Notes: generated from the letters alone by a model not told the origin. A stretch of 64,000 nt of DNA from Pontibacter harenae (GCF_020907245.1 NZ_JAJJWH010000015.1:45060-109059), one strand, 5' to 3'. Positions 35,066-44,799 are shown, numbered from the stretch's first letter. Made by a program: numbers and translations.

Positions 35066-36456
35066 GCGTCTTTCTTTACTATCATTGCCGACATTTCTGC
35101 CTCTAACACCACTTGGCCGCCCACAAAGGCCTGACCAAACATTTTGGCAATTCCACGCTTAAGAGGAGCCAGCAATTCACATTTAAAAATTATCGTGTCA
35201 CCTGGAAGAACTTTTCTCTTAAAGCGGCACTTGTCTATGGCCAACAGGTAGGTCCAGTAATCGTCAGGGTTATCTACAGAGCTTAAAACCAAAATGCCTC
35301 CCGTTTGTGCCATCGCTTCAATCTGAAGTACGCCTGGCATGATAGGGTTCCCAGGGAAGTGGCCCTGGAAAAAAGGCTCATTCATGGTTACGTTCTTGAT
35401 ACCTGTTACCGAACTTTCATCTAGATGAATAATCTTATCTATCAGAAGGAAAGGATAACGGTGCGGAAGCATGGCAGCAATCTGGTTGATATCCATCACT
35501 GGCGGCTTCTTAGGGTCGTAAACAGGAACATTCTTTACGTTTGCTTCCTGAATCGCTTTCTTCACCTTACGGGCAAACGCTATGTTAGCTGCGTGGCCTG
35601 GGCGTGCAGCCAAAATCTGTCCTTTTATAGGTCTGCCAATCAGGGCTAAGTCGCCCATCAGGTCTAACAGCTTGTGGCGTGCAGGTTCGTTTTTAAAGCG
35701 GAGTTCGGTGTTGTTTAAGATGCCTTCTTCTTTCACCTCTACCTTTGGCTTTTTAAGCAAGTCAGAGAGGTAATCGAGTTCTTCATCCTGTACAACGCGG
35801 TCAACAATTACAATAGCGTTATCAAGATCACCGCCTTTAATTAGGTTTTGCTTGTACAACGCTTCCAGTTCGTGCAGGAAAACAAAGGTACGGCACGAGG
35901 CTATTTCATCTTCAAACTGCTCAATGTTGGTGATGGAGGCGTGCTGACTTCCTAAAACGGGAGAGTTATAGTCAACCATAACCGTCAGGCGATAATCATC
36001 GAGCGGGAGGGCAACAATCTCTACACCTCTGCTGTCATCTTTATAGGTAATGCCTTGAGTTATATCAAAATAATTGCGCTGTGCATTCTGCTCTTCAAGG
36101 CCTACACTTTGCAAAGCTCTTAAAAAATCGATAGAAGAACCGTCCATAATAGGAGGTTCTGGACCGTCAAGCTCTATAAGCACATTGTCTATTTGCAATC
36201 CGACTAAGGCCGCTAAAGTATGCTCAACTGTATTTACACGAGCTCCATTCTGCTCAATGGTAGTACCACGCGATAAATCCACCACATTATCTACATCGGC
36301 GGCAACAATAGGCTGCCCTGGTAAGTCTATGCGCTGAAACTTATAGCCATGGTTAACAGGGGCAGGCTTAAAAGTCATATTGGAAACAACGCCTGTGTGC
36401 AGCCCAATGCCTGATACAGTAACGGGAGCTTTTATGGTGTGCTGTTTATGGTTCAT
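35062..36456 (-). CDS. lpxC-fabZ: Bifunctional UDP-3-O-acyl-GlcNAc deacetylase / 3-hydroxyacyl-ACP dehydratase (LpxC-FabZ fusion)
   Basis: 464 residues. The N-terminal LpxC part (about 1-300) removes the acetyl group in the committed lipid A step. Zinc ligands lie in [11 protein letters not shown] and in [13 protein letters not shown]. The C-terminal FabZ part (about 320-464) dehydrates 3-hydroxyacyl-ACP. Its motifs are [27 protein letters not shown] with the catalytic His, and QIEAMAQ with the Glu. The fusion is a known trait of Bacteroidota and puts the enzyme that spends 3-hydroxyacyl-ACP for fatty acids next to the one that uses it for lipid A. lpxA overlaps its end. Confidence 0.97.
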   Translation of the reverse strand: MNHKQHTIKAPVTVSGIGLHTGVVSNMTFKPAPVNHGYKFQRIDLPGQPIVAADVDNVVDLSRGTTIEQNGARVNTVEHTLAALVGLQIDNVLIELDGPEPPIMDGSSIDFLRALQSVGLEEQNAQRNYFDITQGITYKDDSRGVEIVALPLDDYRLTVMVDYNSPVLGSQHASITNIEQFEDEIASCRTFVFLHELEALYKQNLIKGGDLDNAIVIVDRVVQDEELDYLSDLLKKPKVEVKEEGILNNTELRFKNEPARHKLLDLMGDLALIGRPIKGQILAARPGHAANIAFARKVKKAIQEANVKNVPVYDPKKPPVMDINQIAAMLPHRYPFLLIDKIIHLDESSVTGIKNVTMNEPFFQGHFPGNPIMPGVLQIEAMAQTGGILVLSSVDNPDDYWTYLLAIDKCRFKRKVLPGDTIIFKCELLAPLKRGIAKMFGQAFVGGQVVLEAEMSAMIVKKDA

Positions 36457-36559
36457 TAAGGTATAATAGTCGTGTAAATGCTTATTTTCTAAGAAAATGA
36501 GCGGAAGCCTGATGCTGCCGTTTACTGCCTAAAGTACTTATTATAAGCTCTGTCTGCTG

Positions 36560-36567
36560 CAAACATA
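36560..36567 (-). promoter_or_regulatory. Candidate lpxC-fabZ promoter -7 box
   Basis: On the minus strand TATGTTTG matches TAnnTTTG, about 100 bp upstream of lpxC-fabZ. The same octamer recurs upstream of lpxD at 37,703-37,710. Confidence 0.45.
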
Positions 36568-36625
36568 AGACATTATATTGGGCATTGCCACTTTATTTTC
36601 AACAGATGCGCTACGGTATGAAAGG

Positions 36626-37654
36626 TTAATCTCTTTGCTTTTGTTTGATAAATTCCAGGTCGCGCTGTAACTCAGGTAGTTTGCGAAACACCGTCATGGC
36701 GCGTAAGTTTTGTTTATAATCGAAAGCTGGGGAGCCTTGAATAATGGTGCCAGACGCTTTCACAGATTTAGAAACTCCCGATTGTGCGCCAACAGTCGTT
36801 TTGTCTGCAATCGTAATGTGGCCTACAATGCCAACCTGCCCTGCTATAACGCACTGGTTGCCAATTTTAGTAGAGCCCGAAATACCTGTTTGCGAGGCAA
36901 TAACTGTATCAGACCCAACTTCCACGTTATGCGCTATCTGCACCAGATTATCTATTTTAGAACCTCTTCGGATAATGGTCGATCCCATGGTGGCGCAGTC
37001 TATGGTCGTGTTTGCACCTATAGATATGTCATCTTCCAGCACCACATTTCCAATCTGAGGCACTGCTTTATAAGAACCGTCAGGCTGAGGGGCCCATCCA
37101 AAACCATCGCTGCCTAATACTGCACCTGCATGTATGGTACAGTTGCTGCCTACCTTTGTGTTGGCATATAGCTTTACCCCAGCAAAAATGGTGGTGTTGT
37201 CGCCAATTTCTACGTTATCGCCAATGTATACCTGCGGGAAAATGCGCACGTTTTGGCCTATTTTGCAGTGGTTGCCAATGTAAGAGAAAGCACCTCTATA
37301 ATGCCCTTTTCCAATTTGGCTGCTGCTGCCCATAAAGCAGGGTTCTTCAACGCCCGTTTTAGAGGCGATAAGGGCATGCTGGTAGTGCTGCAGCAAAACA
37401 GAAAAGCTGGTGTACGGGTCTTCTACACGAATAAGAGCAGCAGAAACAGGTTTTTTAAGCTCAAGTTTGTTAGATACAATTACCGCGCTGGCATTTGTAG
37501 TGTATAGAAAAGGCTCGTATTTTGAGTTGGAAAGAAAAGCTAATGCCCCTTCCTGAGCCTCTTCAATCTTAGCTAAAGTTCTGACTCCAACTAAATTGTC
37601 TCCCTCAATCGTGCCCTGCAAAAGGTCAGCTATCTGTTGAACAGTAAATTCCAT
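36626..37654 (-). CDS. lpxD: UDP-3-O-acylglucosamine N-acyltransferase LpxD
   Basis: 342 residues. It adds the second 3-hydroxyacyl chain to the glucosamine nitrogen in lipid A synthesis. The N-terminal uridine-binding domain (MEFTVQQIADLLQG...ALAFLSNSKYEPFL) leads into a long hexapeptide beta-helix. The catalytic His is in VQIAHNVEVGSDTVIAS, and GVSKSVKASGTIIQGSPA precedes the C-terminal helix. It starts the lipid A block lpxD - lpxC-fabZ - lpxA - ABC ATPase on the minus strand. A 169-bp gap with its own promoter box separates lpxD from lpxC-fabZ. Confidence 0.96.
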   Translation of the reverse strand: MEFTVQQIADLLQGTIEGDNLVGVRTLAKIEEAQEGALAFLSNSKYEPFLYTTNASAVIVSNKLELKKPVSAALIRVEDPYTSFSVLLQHYQHALIASKTGVEEPCFMGSSSQIGKGHYRGAFSYIGNHCKIGQNVRIFPQVYIGDNVEIGDNTTIFAGVKLYANTKVGSNCTIHAGAVLGSDGFGWAPQPDGSYKAVPQIGNVVLEDDISIGANTTIDCATMGSTIIRRGSKIDNLVQIAHNVEVGSDTVIASQTGISGSTKIGNQCVIAGQVGIVGHITIADKTTVGAQSGVSKSVKASGTIIQGSPAFDYKQNLRAMTVFRKLPELQRDLEFIKQKQRD

Positions 37655-37702
37655 TTTGTAAAATTATAGCAAAAATTTAAAAGTGCTAATGCTTTGGGGC
37701 TG

Positions 37703-37710
37703 CAAACATA
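37703..37710 (-). promoter_or_regulatory. Candidate lpxD promoter -7 box
   Basis: On the minus strand TATGTTTG matches TAnnTTTG, 48 bp upstream of the lpxD ATG. Confidence 0.45.
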
Positions 37711-37845
37711 CTAAAAACTTAATGGTGGCGTAACTGAGAAGGCAATTAAAAAGATAGGTTAGAGGTTAATGTAGTGCTGTTCAGGGAGCCTTTCTCTGCT
37801 CTGAAACGGCTATTTAATAAATAGCTCAAGCACCTCACATCCCCT

Positions 37846-38009
37846 GGCGCGAGCGTCCACGCTCGTGTTTTGGCCTTGGGGAGTAAATATAGGGAAACAT
37901 GTAAGCGGCCAGAGGCCGCCTGATAGTAAACACGAGCGTGGACGCTCGCGCTATATACTGTACGCGCTATTTATCCTGCCCTTGTTGGTGAGAACACACA
38001 ACAAGGGCA
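37846..38009. repeat. REP-like inverted pair plus TTGTTGGTG palindrome
   Basis: Three palindromes lie in the gap between the HD gene and lpxD. CGAGCGT-CC-ACGCTCG (37,850-37,865) and its inverted copy CGAGCGT-GG-ACGCTCG (37,933-37,948) flank GCGGCC-AGA-GGCCGC (37,905-37,919). Then TGCCCTTGTTG / CAACAAGGGCA (37,977-37,987 and 37,999-38,009) forms an 11-bp perfect stem that belongs to the family at 6628-6738. This last one lies 28 bp after the HD-gene stop and could terminate that transcript. No gene is present in 37,655-38,037. Confidence 0.78.
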
Positions 38010-38037
38010 TATTTAAAGGTTAGCTACTGGCTCATCT

Positions 38038-39267
38038 CTAATGCGCCACCTCCTTCGGATAACATACATAATACTTCTCTACCTTATTACTTAAAGCGCG
38101 AATGTTGGGCAGGTCCGAGGCTTCTGCTACATCTACTACATACCCTGATTTAGTTAGCATATTAATCGTTTGGCCCTCAAAATCATAGGCGTTGTTACTG
38201 ATCATACCTGAAATCATGAGGTACTTTACGTCTTCTTCTGAAACCTTAAACCGTTCCTGCACCAGTTCGCTTATTCCAAGCAACATCTCTTCGTCTATCG
38301 GTTTGTTTGAAATAATGACTTTGAACAGCTTTCGGTTTAGGATGCTGGTGGCCAGAAAAGAAAGAATTGTGTCGGAGTGAGAGGCCCAGAGTTTAATGCC
38401 GCTCCAAACGTCGTGGTCGTCCAGGTTAACGAAGCGCTCCAGTATGCTGTGGTCTTTCTCAAAGTCTTCCATGGTCAGGTCTGAAGCCAGGAAAAATTTT
38501 AGATTAGGGCTGGCTGGTACCTCTATACCCTGTTGCAGCAGTTCACGTGCCCGCTGCACGGTGCGCAACACCATGTTTTCGGCACTGATGACAGTTTTGT
38601 GCAGGTACACTTGCCAATACATCAGGCGGCGGCTTACCAGGAAGTTCTCTATACTATAAATAGCTTTTTCCTCTACAACTAATTTATCGTTGGCAACATC
38701 CAGCATTTTAATAATACGGTCTGCCCCAATCTTGCCTTCATAAACGCCAGTGTAAAAGCTGTCTCTGTTCAGGTAGTCTAGGCGGTCCACGTCGAGCTGA
38801 CTTGAAACCAATTCATGGAAGAAGTTACGTTCGTAGGAGCCTCTGAAAATATCGATTGCCAGGCTCAATCTTCCATCAAAGGTTTCGTTTAGCATTTGCA
38901 TGATGTGCATCGAGAGGTGCTCGTGGTGCACGTTCTTAAAAATAGCGGTTTCTAAGGCATGCGAAAACGGGCCGTGTCCGACGTCGTGCAGCAAAATGGC
39001 GATGAGCGACGCCTCGAACTCAGCATCGTAGATTTCGTTGTTTTTACTCTTTAAGGTGTTTAGGGCCGTGTTCATCAGGTGCATAGCGCCTAGTGCATGG
39101 TGAAAGCGGGTATGAAGTGCACCAGGGTAAACCATCTCCGTAAGGCCAAGCTGCTTTATGCGGCGAAGGCGCTGAAAGTAGGGGTGGTCTATAATATCGA
39201 AAATCAGATCTGAAGGAACGGTAATAAAGCCGTAAACAGGGTCGTTGAAGATTTTTTTCTTATTCAC
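38038..39267 (-). CDS. HD-domain phosphohydrolase
   Basis: 409 residues of the HD superfamily, near the dGTPase/SAMHD1-like group. The metal-binding set is visible: R54-FHH (55-57), HD at 94-95 in LLHDVGHGPFSHALE, and a later Asp in SSQLDVDRLDYLNRD. The family hydrolyses nucleotides such as dNTPs or related phosphodiesters, but the substrate here is unknown. The start MNKKKIFNDPVYGFI matches the usual N-terminus of these proteins. The same HD - lpxD - lpxC-fabZ - lpxA order is common in Bacteroidota, although REP palindromes and a probable terminator lie between HD and lpxD here. Confidence 0.9.
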   Translation of the reverse strand: MNKKKIFNDPVYGFITVPSDLIFDIIDHPYFQRLRRIKQLGLTEMVYPGALHTRFHHALGAMHLMNTALNTLKSKNNEIYDAEFEASLIAILLHDVGHGPFSHALETAIFKNVHHEHLSMHIMQMLNETFDGRLSLAIDIFRGSYERNFFHELVSSQLDVDRLDYLNRDSFYTGVYEGKIGADRIIKMLDVANDKLVVEEKAIYSIENFLVSRRLMYWQVYLHKTVISAENMVLRTVQRARELLQQGIEVPASPNLKFFLASDLTMEDFEKDHSILERFVNLDDHDVWSGIKLWASHSDTILSFLATSILNRKLFKVIISNKPIDEEMLLGISELVQERFKVSEEDVKYLMISGMISNNAYDFEGQTINMLTKSGYVVDVAEASDLPNIRALSNKVEKYYVCYPKEVAH

Positions 39268-39992
39268 AAAAACCGTGGTTTGATTGTAGATTTGTTAAAT
39301 GGTTTTATGTCTAAATTGCTGCCGTTAAGTCTGCTGCTATTGCTGCTGCTCAGGTGTTATGTATAAATCTTCTTTCATAGTCCCATAATCTTAGAGGGAA
39401 AAAGAAACTTATTTGCTGGTGCGAGCTTGTAGCTCGTTCCTCCCGTTTTATACAAGCACCGTGCCCACCCAAGCCATCTTGCCTAGTCAAAGAGCGGTGG
39501 CAAGGTAAAGTACGAGCTACAAGCTCGCACTAGCCTCAAAACAAAAGATAGGAGCTGTTGTAACTCCTGCTCTTCTTTTTCAGGATTAGCTTCAAAGCAG
39601 GATAACACGGTGGTGCTAACACCATTTTAAGTCTTTATTTGTTGGAAAATCATTAAGAAATGCTCCAGCGTCATCCATGCCAGGAATCTAAAACTATAAA
39701 CGCTATCAACTTCCTGATCTACGTTTACAGTATACAGAAACCGAAAGAGCCGTAAATTACAGCTTTGCCAACCATGGCAAATTAATGCTTATCATGTCAG
39801 CTTTAAAAAGGTAAATAGCCGATTCACGATTTTTCAGAGGCAAAAATGCTAGATTAAACTTTTTATGGCCTGATACTTGCGCCTTTTACGTATGTTGAAA
39901 GAATAAAATGCAACAATTTAACAAATTAGCCATTAAACCTTATAAAGGATAAGCTATCCAATACGAAGCAATTAGCAACCAAAGATAAAACT
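39268..39992. repeat. 725-bp gap with an inverted REP-like pair
   Basis: No gene between divergent HD and porX genes. CGAGCT-TGT-AGCTCG (39,422-39,436) and CGAGCT-ACA-AGCTCG (39,513-39,527) are inverted copies in flanks TGGTG... and ...CACTAGCC, like the pairs at 23,566 and 37,846. The 180 bp before porX are AT-rich and probably hold its promoter, but I find no exact TAnnTTTG box. Confidence 0.65.
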
Positions 39993-41555
39993 ATGCAAAG
40001 ATACAGTATTTTATGGGCCGATGATGAGATAGACCTGCTCAAGCCGCACATCCTTTTTTTGGAGGAACGGGGCTACGACATTACGCCTGTAAACAGTGGA
40101 GCCGACGCAATTGAAAAGTTTCAGGAACAGAATTTTGATGTGGTTTTCCTTGATGAGAACATGCCAGGTATAAGCGGCCTCGAAACGCTAGCTGAATTGA
40201 AAACAGTTCGTCCTGCTGTGCCGGTCATCATGATTACCAAGAGCGAGGAAGAGCACATCATGGAGGAGGCCATCGGCTCTAAAATCACAGATTACCTGAT
40301 TAAACCCCTTAACCCGAAGCAAATCCTGCTTTCTGTCAAGAAGGTGCTAGATAACAAACGCTTGGTTTCAGAGAAGACAAACATGAGCTACCAGCGCGAT
40401 TTCAGAACGCTGGGCATGGCTTTTGGCGAGCGCCTGAGTCCGCAGGAGTGGGCCGATATCTATAAGAAACTTGTTTATTGGGAACTGGAGATAGACGAGA
40501 CAGAGAACAAAAGCATGGCCGATGTGATAAACATGCAGAAAGACGAGGCTAACTCGAACTTCGCCAAGTTTATCATGGAAAACTATGAGGAGTGGGTGAA
40601 CAAGGAAAGTGACGATGCGCCCTTGATGTCGCACCAGTTGTTTAAGGAGCGCGTGTTTCCGATGATGAAAGAATCGGACAAACCCATTTATTTTATCCTG
40701 ATCGACAACCTGCGCTACGACCAGTGGAAAATGCTGGAGCCTATTATCTCCGAGTACTTCACCGTTGATCAGGAAGAGATGTTTTACTCTATACTTCCTA
40801 CAACTACGGCTTATGCGCGAAATGCCATTTTCTCGGGTATGCTGCCCTCTGAGCTTGCCAAAAAGTATCCTAACCTATGGGTGAGCGACGACGATGACGA
40901 AGGAAAGAACTTGCATGAAGCTGAATTCTTGGACATACAGTTTCAGCAGAACCGCATGACGGAGAAACACAGCTACCATAAAATTACTAACCCTGCAGCA
41001 GGCAAAGACCTACTGGCGAAGTTCAGCAACCTTGATAATAACAAGCTAAATGTAATTGTCTATAACTTTGTAGATATGCTTTCGCATGCTCGCACCGACA
41101 GTAACATGGTGCGCGAACTGGCTCCTGACGAATCAGCTTATCGCTCTATCACCAGGTCTTGGTTCCTGCATTCACCGCTGTTCGACACCTTAAAAGCCAT
41201 TGCCGAGAAAAAAGGACGTGTCATCATCACCACCGACCACGGTACCGTGCGCGTTAAAAGGGCCTTCAAAATTATTGGCGACAGAAACACGAATACTAAC
41301 CTGCGCTACAAGCACGGTAAAAACCTGGGCTATACCGATAAAGATGTGTTCACGGTTAAAAAGCCAGAGCGATTTTTCTTGCCTAAAGCCAACGTTTCCA
41401 CTACGTTTGTATTCGCGATAGAAGATTACTTCTTTGCGTACCCAAACAACTATAATTACTATGTGAACTACTACAAAGACACGTTCCAGCATGGTGGTGT
41501 GTCTCTTGAGGAAGTGATCATACCTTTTATAACGCTTTCGCCTAAGAATGTATAA
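39993..41555 (+). CDS. porX: PorX: response regulator with PglZ phosphatase domain
   Basis: 520 residues. The receiver domain (1-120) has acidic residues D10-D11, phosphoacceptor D54 in FLDENMPG, and K104 in YLIKPLNP. From about 200 a PglZ alkaline-phosphatase-superfamily domain follows. It shows FILIDNLRYDQWKMLEP, the TTTAYARNAIFSG nucleophile region and TTDHGTVRV metal ligands. PorX with PorY regulates type IX secretion and gliding genes in Bacteroidota, and PorX has been reported to cleave oligonucleotides. The membrane kinase PorY and the sigma factor SigP are not in the window. tsaE starts 8 bp before its stop. Confidence 0.95.
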   Translation: MQRYSILWADDEIDLLKPHILFLEERGYDITPVNSGADAIEKFQEQNFDVVFLDENMPGISGLETLAELKTVRPAVPVIMITKSEEEHIMEEAIGSKITDYLIKPLNPKQILLSVKKVLDNKRLVSEKTNMSYQRDFRTLGMAFGERLSPQEWADIYKKLVYWELEIDETENKSMADVINMQKDEANSNFAKFIMENYEEWVNKESDDAPLMSHQLFKERVFPMMKESDKPIYFILIDNLRYDQWKMLEPIISEYFTVDQEEMFYSILPTTTAYARNAIFSGMLPSELAKKYPNLWVSDDDDEGKNLHEAEFLDIQFQQNRMTEKHSYHKITNPAAGKDLLAKFSNLDNNKLNVIVYNFVDMLSHARTDSNMVRELAPDESAYRSITRSWFLHSPLFDTLKAIAEKKGRVIITTDHGTVRVKRAFKIIGDRNTNTNLRYKHGKNLGYTDKDVFTVKKPERFFLPKANVSTTFVFAIEDYFFAYPNNYNYYVNYYKDTFQHGGVSLEEVIIPFITLSPKNV

Positions 41556-41994
41556 CACAGGAGTGGAAAAAGTACAGTTAAAGATGTCGTCGTTGGAAGA
41601 TTTGCCAGCGGCGGCTTCTGTGCTTTTAGAGGAGGCAAAAGAAATGCCTGTTGTTTTGTTTGAAGGACCGATGGGTGCAGGCAAAACCACCCTTATAAAA
41701 GAGGTGTGTCGCCAGCTAGGTGTGCAGGAGAATGTCAGCAGCCCTACGTTTTCGCTGGTTAACGAATACGAGGCACCAGAAGGGAACCTTATTTATCATT
41801 TTGACTTTTATAGGATCAATCAGGAGCGGGAGGCACTGGAGATTGGAGCTCTGGAGTATTTCGACTCGGGCAGGATGTGCCTGATCGAGTGGCCCTCGCT
41901 TATACCAAATTTATTGCCAGAGCATTATTTGCTCGTAACTTTGCAGCCTGCTGCCGATGGCGAGGTGCGCACCATGACCATAAACAGAGTATAA
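41548..41994 (+). CDS. tsaE: tRNA threonylcarbamoyladenosine biosynthesis ATPase TsaE
   Basis: 148 residues. It is the ATPase of the TsaB-TsaD-TsaE complex that makes t6A37 in tRNAs decoding ANN codons. Walker A is GPMGAGKTT at about 40-48. The family motifs VSSPTFSLVNEY, HFDFYRI and CLIEWPSLIPNLLPEHYLLV follow. The ATG lies inside the end of porX (8-bp overlap) and the alanine dehydrogenase gene starts 1 bp after its stop, so the three genes are tightly coupled. Confidence 0.95.
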   Translation: MYNTGVEKVQLKMSSLEDLPAAASVLLEEAKEMPVVLFEGPMGAGKTTLIKEVCRQLGVQENVSSPTFSLVNEYEAPEGNLIYHFDFYRINQEREALEIGALEYFDSGRMCLIEWPSLIPNLLPEHYLLVTLQPAADGEVRTMTINRV

Positions 41995-41995
41995 A

Positions 41996-43222
41996 ATGAC
42001 GGAGAAATTCGCCGTAGAGATTGGAAAGTTAGCCTCAAGCCATGCGCTTTATCCCAAAGAGTCCATGCTGGCTATTGAAGAACGGCGCCGCAGCCTTTTT
42101 ATCGGAATTCCCAAAGAATCATCGTTTCAGGAAAACAGAATCGGACTTACGCCCGATGCCGTAAAGCAGCTCAGCGACCAGGGGCACCGCATCTGGATAG
42201 AAGCAGGAGCCGGAAGCCCCTCCAAATACTCCGACCATGATTACTCTGAGGCAGGTGCTAAAGTTGTTTACTCTACCGACGAAGTATACGAAGCCGACAT
42301 CATTCTAAAAATTGCTCCCCCGACCTACGACGAAATTGAATACCTGCGCCACGGGCAAACGCTTATCTCGGCCCTACAGTTCGGTAGCCTGACAGGTGAT
42401 TACATTAATGCCCTGCTCCGCAAAAAGATCAGCGCAATTTCTTTTGAATTAATTCGGGATAAGTCGGATGCCAAGCCTGTGGTACGTGCCATGAGCGAAA
42501 TAGCAGGTAGTACCGTTATGCTGATCGCCGCAGAATATTTGAGCAGCGCCAGCGAAGGCAAGGGTGTGATTTTGGGTGGTATAACAGGTGTGCCGCCAAG
42601 CAAAGTCGTTATTCTAGGGGCAGGCACCGTGGCCGAATACGCCGCCCGCGCCGCTCTTGGCTTGGGAGCCGAAGTGAAGGTTTTTGATAACCATATATAC
42701 AAGCTGCGCCGCCTGAAGCATAATGTAGGAGCGCAGATCTTTACCTCTACACTAGATAAAACTACTCTTAACCATGAAGTAAAGCAGGCCGATGTGGTGA
42801 TAGGTGCCTTAGTGGCCGAAGAAAACCGCCTGCCTTGTATGGTAGAGGAAGCCGTGGTATCTCAAATGAACCCAGGTTCTGTCATCATCGACGTGTGCAT
42901 CGACCAGGGCGGCTGCTTCGAAACTTCTGAAGTTACGTCGCACAGTCGCCCGATCTACCGCAAATACGACATCATTCATTATTGTGTACCCAACATACCG
43001 TCGCGTGTACCGCGCACGGCCTCTAATGCCCTAAGTAATATTTTTACGCCTATTTTTACAGAGATTTCCAAGTACGGCGGCATCAACGAAGTACTCTTCA
43101 TGCACGAGCACTACCGCAGCGGCGTGTACATCTACAGAGGCAGCCTCACGAATGCTAACATCGCTAAGAAGTTTGGTATGCGGTATAAGGAGCTCGGGCT
43201 GATGATTGCGGTTAGAAATTAA
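41996..43222 (+). CDS. ald: Alanine dehydrogenase
   Basis: 408 residues of the alanine dehydrogenase / transhydrogenase alpha-subunit family. It interconverts alanine with pyruvate and ammonia using NAD. Marks are the N-terminal GIPKESSFQENRIGLTP with substrate-binding Arg and Lys. The Rossmann site VVILGAGTVAEYAARAALGLGAEVKVFD is at about 203-230, and VIIDVCIDQGGCFETS lies near the C-terminus. The first 34 residues extend beyond bacterial Ald (about 370) and are typical of Bacteroidota copies. Single-chain length without membrane helices argues against a transhydrogenase. Last gene of the porX-tsaE-ald operon. Confidence 0.92.
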   Translation: MTEKFAVEIGKLASSHALYPKESMLAIEERRRSLFIGIPKESSFQENRIGLTPDAVKQLSDQGHRIWIEAGAGSPSKYSDHDYSEAGAKVVYSTDEVYEADIILKIAPPTYDEIEYLRHGQTLISALQFGSLTGDYINALLRKKISAISFELIRDKSDAKPVVRAMSEIAGSTVMLIAAEYLSSASEGKGVILGGITGVPPSKVVILGAGTVAEYAARAALGLGAEVKVFDNHIYKLRRLKHNVGAQIFTSTLDKTTLNHEVKQADVVIGALVAEENRLPCMVEEAVVSQMNPGSVIIDVCIDQGGCFETSEVTSHSRPIYRKYDIIHYCVPNIPSRVPRTASNALSNIFTPIFTEISKYGGINEVLFMHEHYRSGVYIYRGSLTNANIAKKFGMRYKELGLMIAVRN

Positions 43223-43236
43223 TGACCCCTCCCTTG

Positions 43237-43262
43237 CCCTCCCCTAAAAACAGGGGAGGGTG
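43237..43262 (+). terminator. Terminator after ald
   Basis: The 9-bp GC-rich stem CCCTCCCCT / AGGGGAGGG has a 6-nt loop and is followed by TGTTATATTT. It lies 14 bp after the stop. Confidence 0.75.
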
Positions 43263-43769
43263 TTATATTTGGTGTAAATGGCCTAAATTTAGGTAAGCCA
43301 ACACGAAGAACGGGAGGAAATCTAATTTTTAACCCGAGATAGACGATTACGGCAGGAAAACATTGTATGTAGAGATAAATTTTCCCTAGGAAGTAGCGCT
43401 TTTGGCAAGGTTGAAATGTTCCTCCGCTCCACGCCTACAAAGGGTGCCGACCACGTACCGCCTGCTCACCTGCAGCACGCCCTCGATACCCCTGCTACAG
43501 TTGTTCCGCTTCAGAGTTCGAAAAACAAGGCTGACAACTGCGGCGCGTTGCCCCTGTAGGGATATCTGCTCTGGAACTGTTTTTCCGCAGCTACGGTACA
43601 GGAAATTCTGCCTCTTCGCGCACTTAATTCTATTTTACTATCTTGCTGCTGTGGCGCTAGGGCAGAAAGAGAGAAATTTCGCATCTAACTCTCCTGTAAC
43701 ACCCTTACTGTCATACTTATTACATCATCAATCATTCTGAACCACAACCATAAAAAATATAGGTCTTTA
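43263..43769. other. Gap before the exosortase unit; no gene recognised
   Basis: 507 bp between convergent genes. A 112-codon plus-strand frame (43,402-43,740) has a Cys- and Arg-rich composition unlike a protein, with no family match, and is rejected. I find no repeat or clear terminator for the minus-strand exosortase unit. Confidence 0.5.
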
Positions 43770-44306
43770 TTAAATTAACCTTTTTTCTGGTAGTTCTGTG
43801 GTAACTTTTGTTGGATTCATTTTAAGATGAAGTGCAGGTATGAGCAAAACGATTGGCATAGGTGATAGTACCATCATCATAATACGATGTGCTATTGAGC
43901 GAAATGGTTCAAAGTTAAAATCCTTACCTGTTTCGTTTATGAACATACATAGGATGAACATAAATAAGTACATATATAATATAAACTTAGTAATCTTTAT
44001 TTGCATGAATAACAATTGAATAATGACTAAGCATAGACCGCAATAAATTATGCTATAGGAAAAGGTAATTAGCCTATTACCATTTTCAGTAAATTCACCA
44101 CTTGATTGTCCATCATTTGATAGTTCGTACATTACATCTGCTTGATTTAAAAGTACCAGCAGTTTGTTCAATAGTAATGCTATATTAAACTTAATTAATT
44201 CTTCTTGTACACCAAGATAAAGCCACAAGGAAATTACTACTGCTAGAATACACTTTTTCGTAAGTCTTGCTGTCCAGCATTTAAGGGTAAATAGTGGTAG
44301 TCGCAT
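43770..44306 (-). CDS. Exosortase-associated small membrane protein
   Basis: 178 residues with four or five membrane segments (about 18-40, 85-107, 108-125, 145-165). One polar loop lies around residues 55-80 (ADVMYELSNDGQSSGEFTENG). No catalytic motif is visible. It begins inside the exosortase gene (26-bp overlap), so translation is coupled. A small membrane protein next to exosortase X is a recurrent pattern in Cytophagales as I recall it. It may help position the exosortase or handle the cleaved product, but that is inference. The minus-strand frame is clearly coding, although AT-rich. Confidence 0.75.
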   Translation of the reverse strand: MRLPLFTLKCWTARLTKKCILAVVISLWLYLGVQEELIKFNIALLLNKLLVLLNQADVMYELSNDGQSSGEFTENGNRLITFSYSIIYCGLCLVIIQLLFMQIKITKFILYMYLFMFILCMFINETGKDFNFEPFRSIAHRIMMMVLSPMPIVLLIPALHLKMNPTKVTTELPEKRLI

Positions 44307-44799
44307 TGTTGCTATTTGTAGAATATTTTTTTACCCAAAACATCCATAATAGGAAAATGATAGAGTAAACAAAAAATGTAAATGTATAGTTATGATTAAA
44401 TTCTAAGGTTTGTGAACTGTAAAGAGCATTTAGAGCTAAGGCTGCCACACGTGTTATATTTAAACAATTTATGACAGCTAAGCCAAAGGGAACATATATA
44501 AGCTTTTTTAATAAAGGACCAGGATAAGCTATAATAAAACCTGTAAACAAAGCCATTAAAACCATTCCATTGCATGGAGCTCCAATATAAACGAGCTCTT
44601 GGCCGTTAATAGCGACTGCTGAATTTCTAGTTTCAGCACTATAACCAATAAGGCTCAATAAAAACGAGCTTGCATCTGCTACTTTCAATGTTAACCAATT
44701 GTCAAAATTTGTTAACCAAAAGTCATATAAGAAGAACCAGCCTAAGCAGAGTCCCAAAGTCTTAATAATAAAATTTGCTAGTGGTTTATATTCTTTCAT
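44281..44799 (-). CDS. Exosortase, XrtX-like
   Basis: 172 residues from ATG at 44,799 (MKEYKPLANF). A GTG at 44,856 would add 19 residues but would put the intercistronic hairpin inside the gene. The exosortase/archaeosortase active site is complete: C76 in GAPCNGM, R117 in NITRVA and H136 in EFNHNYTF. Five or six membrane helices are visible. Exosortases are membrane transpeptidases that cut a C-terminal sorting signal of the PEP-CTERM kind and pass the protein to the outer surface or to polysaccharide. The short length fits XrtX/XrtF-type Bacteroidota enzymes, not the larger EpsH type. The probable substrate gene is next to it. Confidence 0.87.
   Translation of the reverse strand: MKEYKPLANFIIKTLGLCLGWFFLYDFWLTNFDNWLTLKVADASSFLLSLIGYSAETRNSAVAINGQELVYIGAPCNGMVLMALFTGFIIAYPGPLLKKLIYVPFGLAVINCLNITRVAALALNALYSSQTLEFNHNYTFTFFVYSIIFLLWMFWVKKYSTNSNNATTTIYP

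Noticed and set aside
43402..43740. 112-codon plus-strand frame after ald
   Set aside because: Cys/Arg-rich composition typical of random frames and no recognisable family.
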